Shown one piece after another: positions 23,617 to 35,815 of a DNA stretch of 64,000 nt (position 1 is the stretch's first letter; every line of letters starts with the position of its first letter). This stretch comes from Taudactylus pleione (Eukaryota; Chordata; Amphibia; Anura; Myobatrachidae). The notes below the pieces were generated by a model. It did not search any database. It saw nothing but the letters and a program-made list of their open reading frames with translations, and had not been told where the DNA came from. The stretch spans positions 5,579,501 to 5,643,500 of the forward strand of contig JAUIMM010000636.1 in NCBI GenBank assembly GCA_031769625.1, read 5' to 3'. Position numbers and translations under genes: made by a program.

Positions 23617-23786
23617 TAGGGGGAATATGTATCAAAGCTTGGTGTGAGATATACATCACCAACCAATCAGCTTGTAACTTACATTTTGCAGGCTGTGTTT
23701 AAGAAATGATAGTTTGGAGCTGATTGGTTGGTGTTATATATTTCACAATTTTATCTCACATCAAGCTTTGATACATATGCCCCTTA
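23617..23786. mobile_element. Palindromic MITE, snapback copy 2
   Basis: Ends TAGGGGGAATATGTATCAAA and inverse. Both arms retain CCAAT boxes (CCAAT 23,663-23,667; ATTGG 23,723-23,727) in the context CCAACCAATCAGC. The centre is CAGGCTGTGTTTAAGAAATG. Confidence 0.88.
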
Positions 23787-24461
23787 ATGTATATTTACTT
23801 ATTACATGATGGTATTGTGTAATATTGACAAATCACTTAGACAATGGTACTGTTATAGCTCATGTGGATTTGCTCAAAAATGTGTGCCTATCATTGGCAT
23901 CATGCACCATTAGACCCCTAAAATAAATCTATTTAGGTTATATCAATTGCAACTGGATAGTTGTCTGGTAAATTCTACATTTATCAAACACATTAACGTA
24001 ATAGATGGCTGCTGCTCCTGCATATGCAAGATAATGTCTGGTTTCAGTATTACAGTCTGACATAATAGCTCTGAAACTCCTAAAATCAAAAATATAAATG
24101 ACTCAATAACTTCAGGTTTTTGGTCAACTTTTACTCAGGTGACTCAAGGGTGTAAATGAGAAATGTTCCAGACATGAATCTACAGTACCATCACCGGTCA
24201 AACATTGATTGACAAAAGCGTACACTGATATAAGGCAAATAACAAGTGTGCAGGAAAATCGGTACTGTGCATGATCAGACAGCACAGTGGCGCAGAGAAT
24301 TGAATTGCCTCATTTTTCTCTTAGTTACACGTTTATAGCATTAATGGTCAACGTGAGGAACCGTCAACATTCCTATTATGTGTATTTTAGTGTTAAGTTT
24401 ATAAATCTAAAGAGGCGAAACACATGATCTTTTTAAAATATGTAATTTGCAATGGATGTAA

Positions 24462-24809
24462 AGGTGCATACACAGTAGACGCTCACGATGCAATATCGTG
24501 AAAGATTTCACTTGAACTCGCCCCGGCAGCTCTCCTGCACTCCAGGGCACGATATGGTGCTAAAAAGTGTCCAATCTTACCAACGATCTATCGTGTGTCC
24601 TTAACGATTTCCACTGTGTCGTGTACGAGATTGGCAGATTTTGCCTGCTGTCAGCAAGATCTGAAAATACGACGGACGACCCGCGGGTACGCGCATCAGC
24701 ATATTTATTGTGAGTGGATACTCACGATTGGCACATTTTGCACGATTTGTCTTTCCGATGTGTCAATCGGGCAAATCGTGCGCAGATATCGTCTAGTGTG
24801 TACACACCT
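24462..24809. mobile_element. Harbinger-like MITE with TAA target duplication
   Basis: Flanked by TAA (24,459-24,461 and 24,810-24,812). Ends AGGTGCATACACAGTAGACG and reversed AGGTGTGTACACACTAGACG. The interior holds inverted ACGAT-type words. It belongs with the copies at 32.06, 41.81 and 62.05 kb. The Harbinger assignment is inferred from the 3-bp TAA duplication. Confidence 0.75.
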
Positions 24810-25112
24810 TAAGTTTTTATGGTAATTATTAACTGCTAATGATAATACACCAGCAGAACCGTAAAGGAAAAGTAAAATCACTGTATAACATTAATGTATA
24901 TGAACGGATTATCTAAATAACATACATGAAATAATTATGATTGCTTATACTTTAATAAAACAACCCCATTTCCCGATGACTGGCATAAAATCACAGCATC
25001 TTATGTCCGTGAACCCTGTAGTTGCCTCATTACTAACTGCAAGCCCAACTCTTGTCACCAACTTATTACACGTCACTGCTTACTATATTTATATCAAAGT
25101 TCTCAAGGGTCT

Positions 25113-25583
25113 GAGGCCCTGATTCAGAGCCGGACGCTCTGACAGAGCGCTCGCTTTGAATCAGGGCGTGTTTTTTGCCACCCACAGCGAATGCGAGCGG
25201 CCAGGATGATGGTCAAGACCATTGGGCTTGCGACGAGACCCTTGTGGTAGGGTTTCGTGGCCGCAAGCCCCAGAGAGCTTTCGGCTCAAACAGAGCCGAA
25301 AGCTCTCCCACTGACATCACTTGTGATGTCTCACCGTCTGGGCAGCCACCCCCCCGACCCGCCCACGAAAGGGGTCGTGTTGTCACTCAACATCGACAGC
25401 ACCGCCCCCTTTGGTGCGAGACCCGGAGTGACGGATTGCTCGTCGCTATCAGAGTTTCGCGCATGCGCACGACGGATCTGGCTCCGTCGGGCGCATGCTC
25501 TCTGGGCCACCATTGACCCAGTTGCGAGCGCTCAGCGCTTGCGACCGTTCAGCGCTTGCGACCGGGTCTGAATCAGGCCCTGA
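25113..25583. mobile_element. GC-rich MITE, CCTGATTCAG terminus (relative of 8.2 and 52.5 kb)
   Basis: Left end GAGGCCCTGATTCAGAGCCG, right end GGGTCTGAATCAGGCCCTGA. Internally CTCTGACAGAGCGCTCGCTT, GACATCACTTGTGATGTC, and CATCGACAGCACCGCCCCCT match the 52.5-kb copy closely. Confidence 0.8.
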
Positions 25584-25614
25584 ATCCCTTGAAAGCAGAC
25601 TGGTAATTGACTGA

Positions 25615-25797
25615 GGGGTCTATGTACTAAGCAGTGAAAAGTGATAAGTCTGTGATAAGTGCCAGCCAATCAGCTCCCAGCTGTAATTTTTCAAACACAG
25701 CCTGTGAGATGACAGTTGGAAGCTGATTGGCTGGCACTTATCACAGACTTATAATTTTTCACTCTGTCACTTATCACTGCTTAGTACATAGACCCCC
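25615..25797. mobile_element. Palindromic MITE, snapback copy 3
   Basis: Ends GGGGTCTATGTACTAAGCAG and inverse. Each arm carries GCCAGCCAATCAGC (CCAAT 25,666-25,670; ATTGG 25,726-25,730). Long arms with few mismatches indicate a young copy. Confidence 0.88.
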
Positions 25798-25961
25798 GAG
25801 AGAGAGATGATTACAGCTGGAAGTACATGGGCCCTATTGTTCCTGCTAATAGGGAGTTGTTTTATTGAACACTTTGGCCTGGGGGTCTTTAACTTAAGTC
25901 CACAATGTTTCCTTTCACTCTGCTACTTCAAGATACCATATTTGGAGCAGAGTGCTTCAGA

Positions 25962-26276
25962 AATGGTGCGTACACACGGTACGACTTTTATGAGCAATTT
26001 CAACGATATCGTTCACTTTTTTGCAGTCACCAAGCTGATAATGACCAACGATGCACATTCCCGCATGAACGATAACTATATCTATGGTCTTTCATGCATG
26101 CAGGCCAACTTGGCTGATTTTGTAAAGATTTGACTGTAAAAAGATAGATTTCTATGATCGATATGTCAGTGAAGCTATCAGTGTGTACAACCAAAATCGT
26201 TTGACCTGCACTACAGAAAGTTGGAGGGAAATCTATCAACGATATCTATGGTTGTTCCATGTGTATGCAGCATAAC
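25962..26276. mobile_element. MITE with GGTGCGTACACACGGTACGA start
   Basis: Left end ATGGTGCGTACACACGG; right end CCATGTGTATGCAGCAT, imperfectly inverted. Related in style to the element at 41,807-42,106 (CGATATCGTTCA words). Confidence 0.6.
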
Positions 26277-27350
26277 ACAGAGCGACTGACCATTTGGTAG
26301 ACATAAACTTTTCAGAATTGCACTGTGTGGTGTAGTTGAGTCATACACAGGAGCGTGGCATTCCTAATGGCACAAATGACAGCATGCTCAACATGTTGAC
26401 AGCTATCATCTCCTATTAGGACACTTTCAGTAAGATGTGGGAGGAGCTTCAGCTGCCTGTTATGGATACAAAGTTAATATCTTTATGTTGCAGTAGAAAT
26501 GTCAATTTGTCTGAACAATATACAGTATTTTAATTTCATGGTTAATATCTGAAAGTTTTAATTTGAGGTTTTAAATGGTCTTTTATTTATTACATTGCCA
26601 ATAACTGCAATTATTGCAGTTATTGATCCATTTTGTTTTTTTTTGAGGTACACATTTTGTATGCCCATTGGATGAATATATCTCATTATCAAGGATGTCT
26701 CATCCTTATCCTTTGAGGAGATTATGTAACAGCTGGTATGTACTTAGGAGTTTAATGCTTCTTTAACTACATTTAATCAATTCTTCCTGACTGTAGCAAA
26801 TAATTTCCTTTATGTTATAGATGTTTGACTCAGTCAGGAGCTATGTGAAATATTGCATAACTGGGCTGTTTCACTGCTTTGGGCGTGATTGACAAAACTC
26901 TTTTATTAGGTCATATCACTGGGGGGCATTCCAGTCTGTAACACAGTAAACAAGTATCAGAACTCTGACCAGACACAATCCCTATTTTGTAGTACCCTGC
27001 TTGCTTGCTTAAAAGAATATTCCCATTATTTTACTTTCTTTTTTCATCGCTTACAAATGTTAGTGTTGAAAATGATGCCCTACGGGGTGATTTAGCCAAT
27101 TACTTTATACCCTAAGCAATAGATGCCCGTCACTTGCTCAAGGTTTGTGAGTATAGTGAACATGAGTGAGATTTTGAAGATGCAAAACAAAATATTTATG
27201 TACCTAGAAACTGTATTAATTTGAAGGCAGCTCACAAGCAGCTAGCTCTGATGTGCTTTGTTTCCATAGCTCTTCCTCAGGCTGCTGGGCCACTATGTAG
27301 GACTACCTGCATAGTAACCTGATAAGGCATCTCATAGTTGTCCTTTAAGT
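26277..27350. other. Unassigned intronic sequence
   Basis: AT-rich, with no gene, RNA gene or repeat terminus recognised. Confidence 0.35.
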
Positions 27351-27353
27351 TTT

Positions 27354-28030
27354 AAGTAAAGTAGACACTGATAGATATATCACCCGTTCCATTGAACGGG
27401 CGATATATCAATGGTGCATCTGCTGGAGTGTTCAGTGTCTATGTCTGTGAACTACGTCGATCTGCTATGCAGATATATAGTTTCATCTGCTGGTGTGTAC
27501 GGACAACCTGCCGATCGCCCGTACAGATGCTGCAGGGACCCGGCGATGAGTGACCATTAACTGGGTGGGCAAATTTAAATGCCCACCCAGTTGTGACGTC
27601 AGCGCTAACTGCGCAGACATATCGCCAGAATGATTGGCAAGTGTGTATACACTTTCCAATCGTTAGATAGGTAGGCCAAACAGCGGTCTCGTCAGCCTAG
27701 TATAACCCAGGTTAATTCTCGATACACACTATGCGGTATGTTGTTCAATCAGCTGACGAGCTACATATCGCATAGTGCTTCTGCCCGTGTGCACAGAAGA
27801 TATGTCTGAACTACGTCGTTCACAGACATATCTGGTCGGCCCTGATGCAAAGCCGATGTACAGATATATCTGCTCGATAGATCGCCATCTGCCTGTGTGT
27901 TCGGACAACAGGCTGACCGTTTAATTGGGTTGCAGACTAATGATTAATTATATTAATATCCGTATTCCCAGATCAGATATCTTTTGGTAGCAGCGATGGT
28001 TGGTTAGTGTGTATGAACAACTTTGTATGT
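27354..28030. repeat. Two adjoining relatives of the 32.65-kb MITE
   Basis: The first part (to about 27,715) has AACTGGGTGGGCAAATTTAA followed by a hairpin partner and TGTGACGTCAG, collinear with the 32,650-33,005 element. The second part (about 27,716-28,030) repeats themes such as GAACTACGTCG and AGATATATCTGCT. No clean termini for either. Confidence 0.5.
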
Positions 28031-29049
28031 GCTCCATTGTCATGAAATTGGTCGATCTGCAGATAAATCATCCAGGTGTGTACCAGATGATGTATAATCT
28101 TTATCTGGTTGTTCTCCTGGTGCTTCCGCTACGACCAGAGAGTTACATAACAAAGCAGATAAAAGCTGTAGAGGGCAGACATCTAGAAGGGAACTGGAGC
28201 ATTTTTTAATTTTTATTTTCTCAATACACGATACTACATTGCAGGAGCTATCCATAATCAACAATTGCCCTACTAGGAGAAGAAAGTCATTAATGCACTT
28301 TGCACGCTCCTTATCTCTGTGCTGCAGCATTTGCAATGTATAAAACTAGAGATAATATAATTTAATTTACTATGTAGTGTGAGTAAAACAACAACAAAAA
28401 TCTGGGTGGTAATTAAACTTCTTTTTTAAAATAGTTGCTAACAGCAATGTTAATTTTACTATTAACATTGCTTTTTGTTGTCAATATTTGCTTCTTCCTT
28501 TAATCCACATTACTGCTTTTAGTTACCAGAACAGTAGTCTCGACAATATTCATCATCTTTATTCTAGTCACTTCTTTACACTACAGAGCAATTGAATACT
28601 GCAGAGAAAACCTAGTATGCAGCTTCTGAAAGTCTGAGTCTAGCAGGGACGTCCCCTGCCCTAACACCCAGCAGTCGGTGTACAGTAATCTCAAAAGATA
28701 TGGAAAAAATACAGTTGACAGAAGAAATAAGCTCAATCTAATATAGAATATTCACCTCATTCTGTTGTGGAATTTTGTATGTTGGTGAAATTTGTCTTTC
28801 ATGGCCAACCCAGAATTCCCCCTGCCTATACTTTCTCTCCATTTTACCTCAACTACACCCCACCACACCACACAGCAGAACAAATGGACACCAGTCTCAT
28901 CCCAGCGTTTTATATTCCACTCAGTGGCAGATTTAGTGGGGGGTGTTCAGAATGATCACTCTCCCTATCAGGGGTGGACTGTCTGAAACTGTATAGTACC
29001 TGAAGTGTATAGCAGCCAAGACGCAGATGATCTTCATACACTTTAGGTA
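28031..29049. other. Unassigned intronic sequence
   Basis: No support for a gene or a specific repeat. A CAGTGGCAGATTTAGTGG string at 28,923 resembles a hAT terminus but has no partner. Confidence 0.35.
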
Positions 29050-29057
29050 GTATACAG

Positions 29058-29399
29058 TAGGGATGGCCATCAGTGTAGTGTTCATCGATAACTGGCTATC
29101 GATCGTTACCAATTATGCAATGGATGACCATCGATGGTTTCACCAACCAATGGTCATCCCTGTTTGACTGACTGGCCCGTGGGCCAATCAGAACATGAGG
29201 GTGGGGCTTTGCGGGTGTCGGGGGTGGAGCTTTGGTCAGAGTCCCGGCACCTTGTAAAAATCCACCTAAAACATTCGGTTATGCTTAGCTATCGATGGAG
29301 GGAAACCATCTGGATGTTCCCCATCGATGGTAAAAGCATTCAACATCTGTCATAAAATATTGATTATTATGAATTATTGATGGTCGATGGCCGTCCCTA
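29058..29399. mobile_element. hAT MITE with exact 8-bp target duplication GTATACAG
   Basis: GTATACAG lies at 29,050-29,057 and 29,400-29,407. Ends TAGGGATGGCCATC and (reversed) TAGGGACGGCCATC are inverted repeats of the TAGGG-type seen in hAT elements. The interior contains repeated ATCGATGG words. A decayed relative may lie at 44,487-44,592. Confidence 0.9.
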
Positions 29400-29407
29400 G
29401 TATACAG

Positions 29408-30154
29408 TTTCAGAACATCTGCTCTGATTGCATGTTTTAGCACATTGTAGCAACTGGGCAGCTTTCCCTGCAGCATCTGGCTGCAGAAGGGTACTGAATG
29501 GAGGGTGGCCAATCAGACTGCAGGAGGCTATGCTATATATATCTTCCCCATAGCTCCCCCTAATTCTGCCACAGAGTCCTCTGACTTGCAAAGCAAAAGT
29601 GGAACTCAATGAGGTTTGGCCGAAACTTTTATGTGGTACTCTTTGCTTACCCTTCCAGCTATGTGCAGGCATACAGGGTGTGTAAACATATTAACACACA
29701 AAATATCCATTAGAAGTGTGTCTTTGTTTAGAATTAGGTATGAAATGCCACTTATGCGACATATTTCATGTGACATATATGAGAGAATTTTAATTGCGAT
29801 TTTTAGTGTCCAATAATGCACTAATGAAAGCAGCTTTATAAATGTTGTCTACAGTAACCTCTACTACTGTACTGCCTCCAATAATGTAGAGATTAGTATG
29901 GAACAGGTTTTAGTTAAAATGCTAAATAATATAGTTTATGGTAAGCCTGAGATTCATCTAATATGTGGATACATATTTATATACACAGTTAGGTGCTGCC
30001 TGCCATTTGTCAGACACATGCATACAAGGATCTTAATAAGACATTTCTAGCTTTGGAATATGTGAGAAAGGACATACTTGCCTATGAGAGGTTTATTACC
30101 AGCTGTTTAAAGCATTATATGGTCATCCAAAATCTGTACTATTGGATTTAAACT
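29408..30154. other. Unassigned intronic sequence
   Basis: Nothing recognised apart from short AT-rich runs. Confidence 0.35.
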
Positions 30155-30918
30155 ATAGGGAACATATCCAATTGTCCGCAACATTTTTTTTTTTACTGAA
30201 ATTAACACTCCTATCATGCCCAATTTCTGATTAACGTGGCCATGCGCGCTCCAGATTCACACGCCATCCAATTGACAAAAAAAAAGCTGCAATTTTGTCT
30301 GTTAATAGCCACGTTAATTATGCAGATAAATGGGTAAATCAGCCTGTACTCTAAAAAGCCTGTATAAATATTGGATAACTAATACAGATGTCTACTAGAG
30401 GGCAAAAGCAAAATATTTGGGTCTCTTAAATGGTTGATATTTTTATTTTTATTTTTTTTTAACAGTGAAAAAATGATTAAAAGCAAGTGTTTCACCAAAT
30501 AAATGCTCTAGTTAAATGAGGGATGCATAAAATGCATGTAAGCTAATTTTTAAGTCATTTAAACCATTTAGAATAACCTGCAATGTTAAAAACACCTGTC
30601 TCATCCATACAACACACCCATGTACATGTCCCACATTATTCTGCACTTTACGGAATATCACCCCAAAAATGACATGTAATTATTAGCCATATAAAGCTAC
30701 TTGAAAACTTCTAAATTGCCCCAAGGGTTCTGGACCATGTCCTGACATTTTTACCTTTAAAATAGGGATTTTCTCCAACTTTGCACCTGCTCTGTGGTTG
30801 CGATACAAAAGTTGCATTAAATCCTATTGAAAATTAACATGGCTAAACTTGCACATTGAATAACAAAAAAAATGTGCGCCCAGCTGTGTTAACGCAGCTA
30901 ATTGGATATGCCTCTAAA
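30155..30918. repeat. Element with CATATCCAATTG / CTAATTGGATATG inverted ends
   Basis: Left GGGAACATATCCAATTGTCC near 30,159 and right GCTAATTGGATATGCCTC near 30,897 are inverted. The same terminus bounds the larger 52,338-55,493 region. Confidence 0.55.
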
Positions 30919-30944
30919 TGTATTTGGGTAATCTGTGAATTTGG

Positions 30945-31400
30945 GGCATACGTAGCAAGCACTTTTTTACTTAAGTCATGTGAAAATGCATCAATAACCA
31001 AATGCAGGAGATTGCACAGAAATCTCTTGCAAAAGGCTAATTAGCACTTCATATTGCAATCCTCATTATTCTCAATGGGGGCTACAGTCTGACTCCTATG
31101 TACCAAGCTTCCAAAAATACATAGCTTTTCAGAACTTGGTCCTTTTGACTACTGCCATCCTTAGATGTCACTTTATTCCCATGAAGGCATTTTCGGAGGT
31201 GAGGAATCTTGCAGTCCCTCTCCCGAAGTCCCCGACCTCAGGTAAAGACTCTCTGAATCTGATACCGTGCACCTGCGCTGCCTCAGAACTGTGAAGTCTT
31301 TGGAAAACATGAAAGCCGAATCCAATGCGATAGGAAGTAATTGTTAGGACCTGACAGGGATAATCATGTAAAAATCAATTATTCCCGTTAGGATATGGAC
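30945..31400. mobile_element. Uninterrupted copy of the CCTATGTACCAAGC MITE
   Basis: Collinear with 14,845-15,051 plus 15,985-16,240. It provides the empty site for the hAT insertion at 15,052. Contains AGGCTAATTAGCACTTC and GACTCCTATGTACCAAGCTT. Confidence 0.65.
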
Positions 31401-32054
31401 TGCAATTATTAATACATAATTGTCTTTGTCTTCTAAACATTCCAATTCAGCAAATCATTGTACAACTACAAAATATTTATTTTGCAAGTCTACCAGTTCT
31501 CGTTCTAAGGAGAGCAGTGGCCTCTGTTTTAGTTAAATCGTGTTTCTAAAGAATTACACAGTATTAGGCTCTAGCATAATCATTTACGAACCACACAAGT
31601 ATTGCTTTGTATTTATGGTGCATTGTATAACAAGTTGCAGGAGAGTCCCTTTTTTCACTGGCATTTTGATTCTATTATTTCTCTGTGGCATACTGCCTAA
31701 GGAATGTGTTAGGCTGATAAATGGTTAACCAAGTTGTTTTCTTTTTTATGGTCTGAATGAATGATTAGTCCAGCTCTGCAAAGGATTTGTACATTCTTGG
31801 CATAGCCTACAGTGGTATGTGGACTTGTTGACCACAGGTTCTGTCTGCTGGGGGTATCAAATTAAATTCAGTGCTTCTCCCACTGCAATATGGCTGAAGT
31901 GAGGCAAATGTAATTTATCAGGTCAGCTTTTCCTACTGCTGATTCACGTTCATTACTAGGAAAAAAGGAACATATGTTCCCTTTTTCAAAAATATGTTAA
32001 ACTTGCTAGACAAAAGCCAACCACATACAGTACCTGCCTGTCTGGCGTAAAGCA
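31401..32054. other. Unassigned intronic sequence
   Basis: AT-rich; no repeat termini or gene signal seen. Confidence 0.35.
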
Positions 32055-32057
32055 TAA

Positions 32058-32322
32058 AGGTGCCCATACATCTGCGATGAATCGCCGCGATGTAGGGATG
32101 CGTTCGGAAATTTCCGATCGCCCATCGGATATTTCCTATAGCCCACAATCGATGTTCTGCGATCTGTCGCCGGATCACGGATATTTGACATGTTAAATGT
32201 CCCCGATTTAACGATTGCGATCATTTTTTGATCGCGATCGTCAAAATCTAACATGGATTCCTGCGATGCTGGGTTGCAGCATCGCAGGATCGCGGCAATT
32301 CATCGCAGATGTATGGGCACCT
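32058..32322. mobile_element. Harbinger-like MITE with TAA target duplication, long near-perfect inverted ends
   Basis: TAA at 32,055-32,057 and 32,323-32,325. The terminal AGGTGCCCATACATCTGCGA and about 15 further bases are matched at the other end with one change. An additional internal inverted repeat near the right end (CTGCGATGCTGGG...GCATCGCAGG) makes nested hairpins. Confidence 0.88.
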
Positions 32323-32509
32323 TAATGCTACCATTCACTGCTTTCCTCACTGATTTTCTCAATTGCAATAACCTGAGCTAATTAACCAGAGGTACAAATG
32401 TATTTAAGGACAATGCTACACAAGAAAATGTTATTTGCAACATGTGTCCAAAAATATCAGTCACAAAACATATGGGGAGCCCTCCCAGACTCACAGGAGC
32501 GCAGTGGGA

Positions 32510-33295
32510 CATTGATAATGTCTACACTAAATTGTCGGCATGGTCAAACTGTCGTAATGCACCAAGTAGTCATCCTCAAAATGTCGACGTGTTCACAATG
32601 TCGATATTTAACCTATCGCCATGTGAAATGTCGAGAACCGGAGGATGCAGAAAGTTAAGCTGGGTATAGCTTAACAGGCGATATATATATACCGCAAGCA
32701 GGTCGGCGGGAGTGTACCCCTGGTAAGTCTGTGTGCAACGTCGTTCAGACATTGCATCTGCTCTGCAGCAAAACAGATAGCCAATATATCGGCGCTTCTG
32801 GCTGTATGTATGGACAGTCAGCCGACTGCCTGTACACTTGCTGCAGGTACTGCCGGTGACTGACGACTTAACTGGGCGAGCAAATTCAAATGCCTGCCCA
32901 GTTGTGATGTCAGGGAACACACATCGAGCAGCCGATTGGTAAGTCTGTATAATTTACCTGATGCCAGCGGTGCCAGCAGATCCATTGGCACAGTGTGTGT
33001 CCAGCTTTAAGGGCCACCAGTTGGGTTAGTCTTCGGGCGGAGGTTAGGTGTCGGGTGCGGGTGGGTGGAAGGGGGATGGGGAGTTTGATGTGGGATAGGG
33101 GGGAAAATACCGGGACCCTACTGTTGAGACATTGCCGTCAGAACTGATCTTTATAGAACCACAAGGACCCGAAAGAAGACGCTGGGGCAACTGCATCCGC
33201 CGCTACAACGTTAGACACCTCTAGACCACCATCATGTCGACATATAATCTATGTAGACATGACAGATGTTGATATGATAAATGTCGATCAATCGT
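32510..33295. repeat. 'ATGTCGACAT' dispersed repeat, interrupted by a MITE
   Basis: The flanks 32,510-32,640 and 33,210-33,295 are rich in AATGTCGAC/GTCGACAT words, also seen at 62,618-62,790. Between them lie the 32,650-33,005 MITE and a G-rich GGTTAGGTGTCGGGTGCGGG stretch. Confidence 0.45.
32650..33009. mobile_element. MITE with AAGCTGGGTATAGCTTA start
   Basis: Left TTAAGCTGGGTATAGC, right GTGTGTGTCCAGCTTTAA. The interior CGACTTAACTGGGCGAGCAA and AAATGCCTGCCCAGTTGTGA match the first part of the 27.35-kb element. Confidence 0.65.
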
Positions 33296-34334
33296 AGTAG
33301 CAGGGAATCCTCCCAGATCCTGCCCAATATGCAGTGAATAGGGTTATCATGGCCTTTCCCAACACAGCATGATACAAGTCATAATGATGCAAATCAGGTC
33401 ACCACAATCATGGGAGAGAGAGGAGGGGACAGAGGAGCTACTTCTACAGACAGTGAGTATCCTATAAGGTGAAAGGCAGGAAGGAGGAGTGGCACTATAT
33501 TGTGTATGTGTGTGTGTGTGTGACTGTACCTCTGACTGTATTGTTTGTGTGTCTGTGAATAAGTGTCTATGTATGTGTTTAACTGTATGTATGTGACTGT
33601 GTGTGTAACTATGTATTTGTATGTATGTATGTGTAAAACTCTGAATATTGCTGTTTTCAGATGTTTGACCGCATTCCACATATGTATCAAGCTTGTACCC
33701 AATAGGCAGCACCTCCTATAGATAGATGGCTGTTGCCTATAGAAGCCTATGGGCTTATTTCTGCATAACTCTCCAATAGGATCCCTCCCAGTGTTCTCCG
33801 CGGCCGCGCATGTGCAGTAGGTCCCCCCGGGTCATAAACCCGGAAGTCCTCACATCATCGGAAAAGCTGTCCTCTGAGTATATAATTGCAAAGCTTCATG
33901 CATACGGCGTTAATTAACGCCACTGCATACGGTAAGTGTCGGGATGTATCGCATACAAAATGCAATCTTTGATACATCCCTCCCTATGTATGTATGTATG
34001 TATGTATGTATGCATACCCCCTTAACCACCACAATTTTGGCTGGACTGTCCTGAATTTCGTATGTGAAAGGTAGGGAGGGAACACTCTCATGTGCTTTGC
34101 AAGGCTGAGGAAGCGATTTACACACCTCCAGTGTGACATCAAATGGGGGCGTGCTGTGTGGCCATGCCCCCTAGTCATGTGCGCACCAAAGGCTTGCGTT
34201 TGAGAACACTATCCCAGTCTCCCAAATGATGCTCTTTAGGGCCCTCCAGTCTTAAGTGCCCCGGGACCCCCAAAGTCTTAATCAGCACTGGAGGTAATAT
34301 ATGAAATTATGCAGAAACTGCGAAAAAAAAAGAA

Positions 34335-34337
<3 letters not shown>
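33296..34337. other. Unassigned intronic sequence with TG-rich and (TATG)n stretches
   Basis: TG-rich low complexity at 33,500-33,635; (TATG)n at 33,985-34,012. A possible lone hAT-like end lies at 34,270-34,292 (CTTAATCAGCACTGG). ORFs rich in His/Thr here derive from the TG repeats. Confidence 0.45.

Positions 34338-34382
<45 letters not shown>
34338..34382. repeat. (AT)n microsatellite
   Basis: About 22 uninterrupted AT dinucleotides immediately before a CTGATTCAG-type MITE. Confidence 0.95.
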
Positions 34383-34384
<2 letters not shown>

Positions 34385-34868
34385 TCTGATTCAGCTTGGA
34401 TCGCAACGGCTAATACGCACGCCATCGGCCAATTGTAGCGTATTGCGCATGCATCGCAGTGCGTGAACCGCCCACTGCGATCCCAGTGACTACGCAGATC
34501 CATAGAGTATTTGTCAGAAAGTGCCGGTTGGGGGCGGTGGTCGGCGAAACGCAGGCATGCCAGTGCATTTGAACGTTGTTGCATGGGCGTGCATAGAATA
34601 TCCACTGCGATGCCTTACATAGCTTGAAGACTCATAGCGTGCAATGATGTTAGCAATTTCTGAGTAAGGTCTGACCTCGTGCAAGTGTGCGTGAGGCTGC
34701 GATGGTGCTTGGTGTTACCGATGGTTTTGCAGTCTTGCTAAGAAATACGGATGTGTATAAGGTAAGGTGAGTCCTTATGACAGCATAGTGATGGCAGTGG
34801 ATTAGCATGCCATCGCAGTGAGACTGCGTGCATAATCGCTATTGCAATCGCAGTTGCGATCCCAATAG
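34383..34868. mobile_element. MITE of the CTGATTCAG group
   Basis: Starts GGTCTGATTCAGCTTGGATC GCAA; ends near CAGTTGCGATCCCAATAGG. Internal inverted words of the GCGATCGC type. The right terminus is poorly preserved. Confidence 0.5.
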
Positions 34869-34899
34869 GCCGCTAGTAGTGCTGCAATTATTAACAGTC

Positions 34900-35700
34900 T
34901 GTCTCGTTACTGAAGGACTCGACAAAACCCGGGGGCCAGGTTGCCATGGCAACCAGATTTGGCTGCCTGGCGACCTGATTTGCAGCAACCCCCTGCCGCC
35001 GCTAGTGTAGTGCAGACCGCGAGCGTGGTCCACACTACAGAGTAACACAAACACAGCCGCCAGCGGCAGCCGTGTGTTTGTTATAGCAGCCGATGAGAGT
35101 CAGGCAGACTCTCAATGGCTGCTGCGTCGTCCACAGAGGGAACCGGCAGGCTCCCCCCGCAGCGGGTGATGGGAGAGACGTCATTACGTCTCCCCCATAG
35201 TGCAGAGCGGGCCGGGAGGAGCGGACAGCGGTAGCCGTTGGCAGGAGCGGGGCGCAGGTAAGTGGTGTTTTTTTTTTATGTGTAAGGAGCACTGCATAGA
35301 GGGGGTGGTTGCTACAGGGGGCACTGCATAGGGGGGGTGGCCGTTACTGGGGTCACTGTATGGGGGGGCTGCTACTGGGGCACTGTACAGGGTGGGGCAG
35401 CTACTAGGGGCAATGCATAGTGGAGACTACTACTGGGGTCACTGCATAGGGGGGACTACTACTGGGGCACTGTATTGGGGACTACTACTGGGGGCAATGC
35501 ATAGGGGGGACCATTTCTGGGGGCACTATATAGGGGGACCACTACTGGGGGCACTGTATATAGGGACCACTTCTGGGGGCACTGTATAGGGGGGTCTACT
35601 ACTGGGGGACAATGCATAGGGATTACTAGGGGCAATGCATAGGGACTACTAGGGGCAATGCATGGGGGGACCACTTCTGGGGGCACTTTTAGATAAAATA
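34900..35700. repeat. Likely hAT-derived GC-rich block with minisatellite (35,285-35,690)
   Basis: The minisatellite units CTACTGGGGGCAATGCATAG are the reverse-orientation equivalent of the units in the 17,549-19,011 element. The GC-rich left part (34,985-35,265) parallels its GC-rich right part (18,610-18,960). No termini were identified. Confidence 0.5.
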
Positions 35701-35815
35701 AACAGAAAAAAAAAAAGTAAGCAGATACCTTTTTGCTAAATAAGGCAGCACCTCTCTGGAAATGGATAGCTAGATCAATGCTCTTTCTCTGGATTAATGA
35801 TCTGAGATTCAGCTG

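Noticed and set aside
33347..33712. His/Thr/Tyr-rich minus-strand ORFs
   Set aside because: Translation of TG-rich low-complexity DNA.
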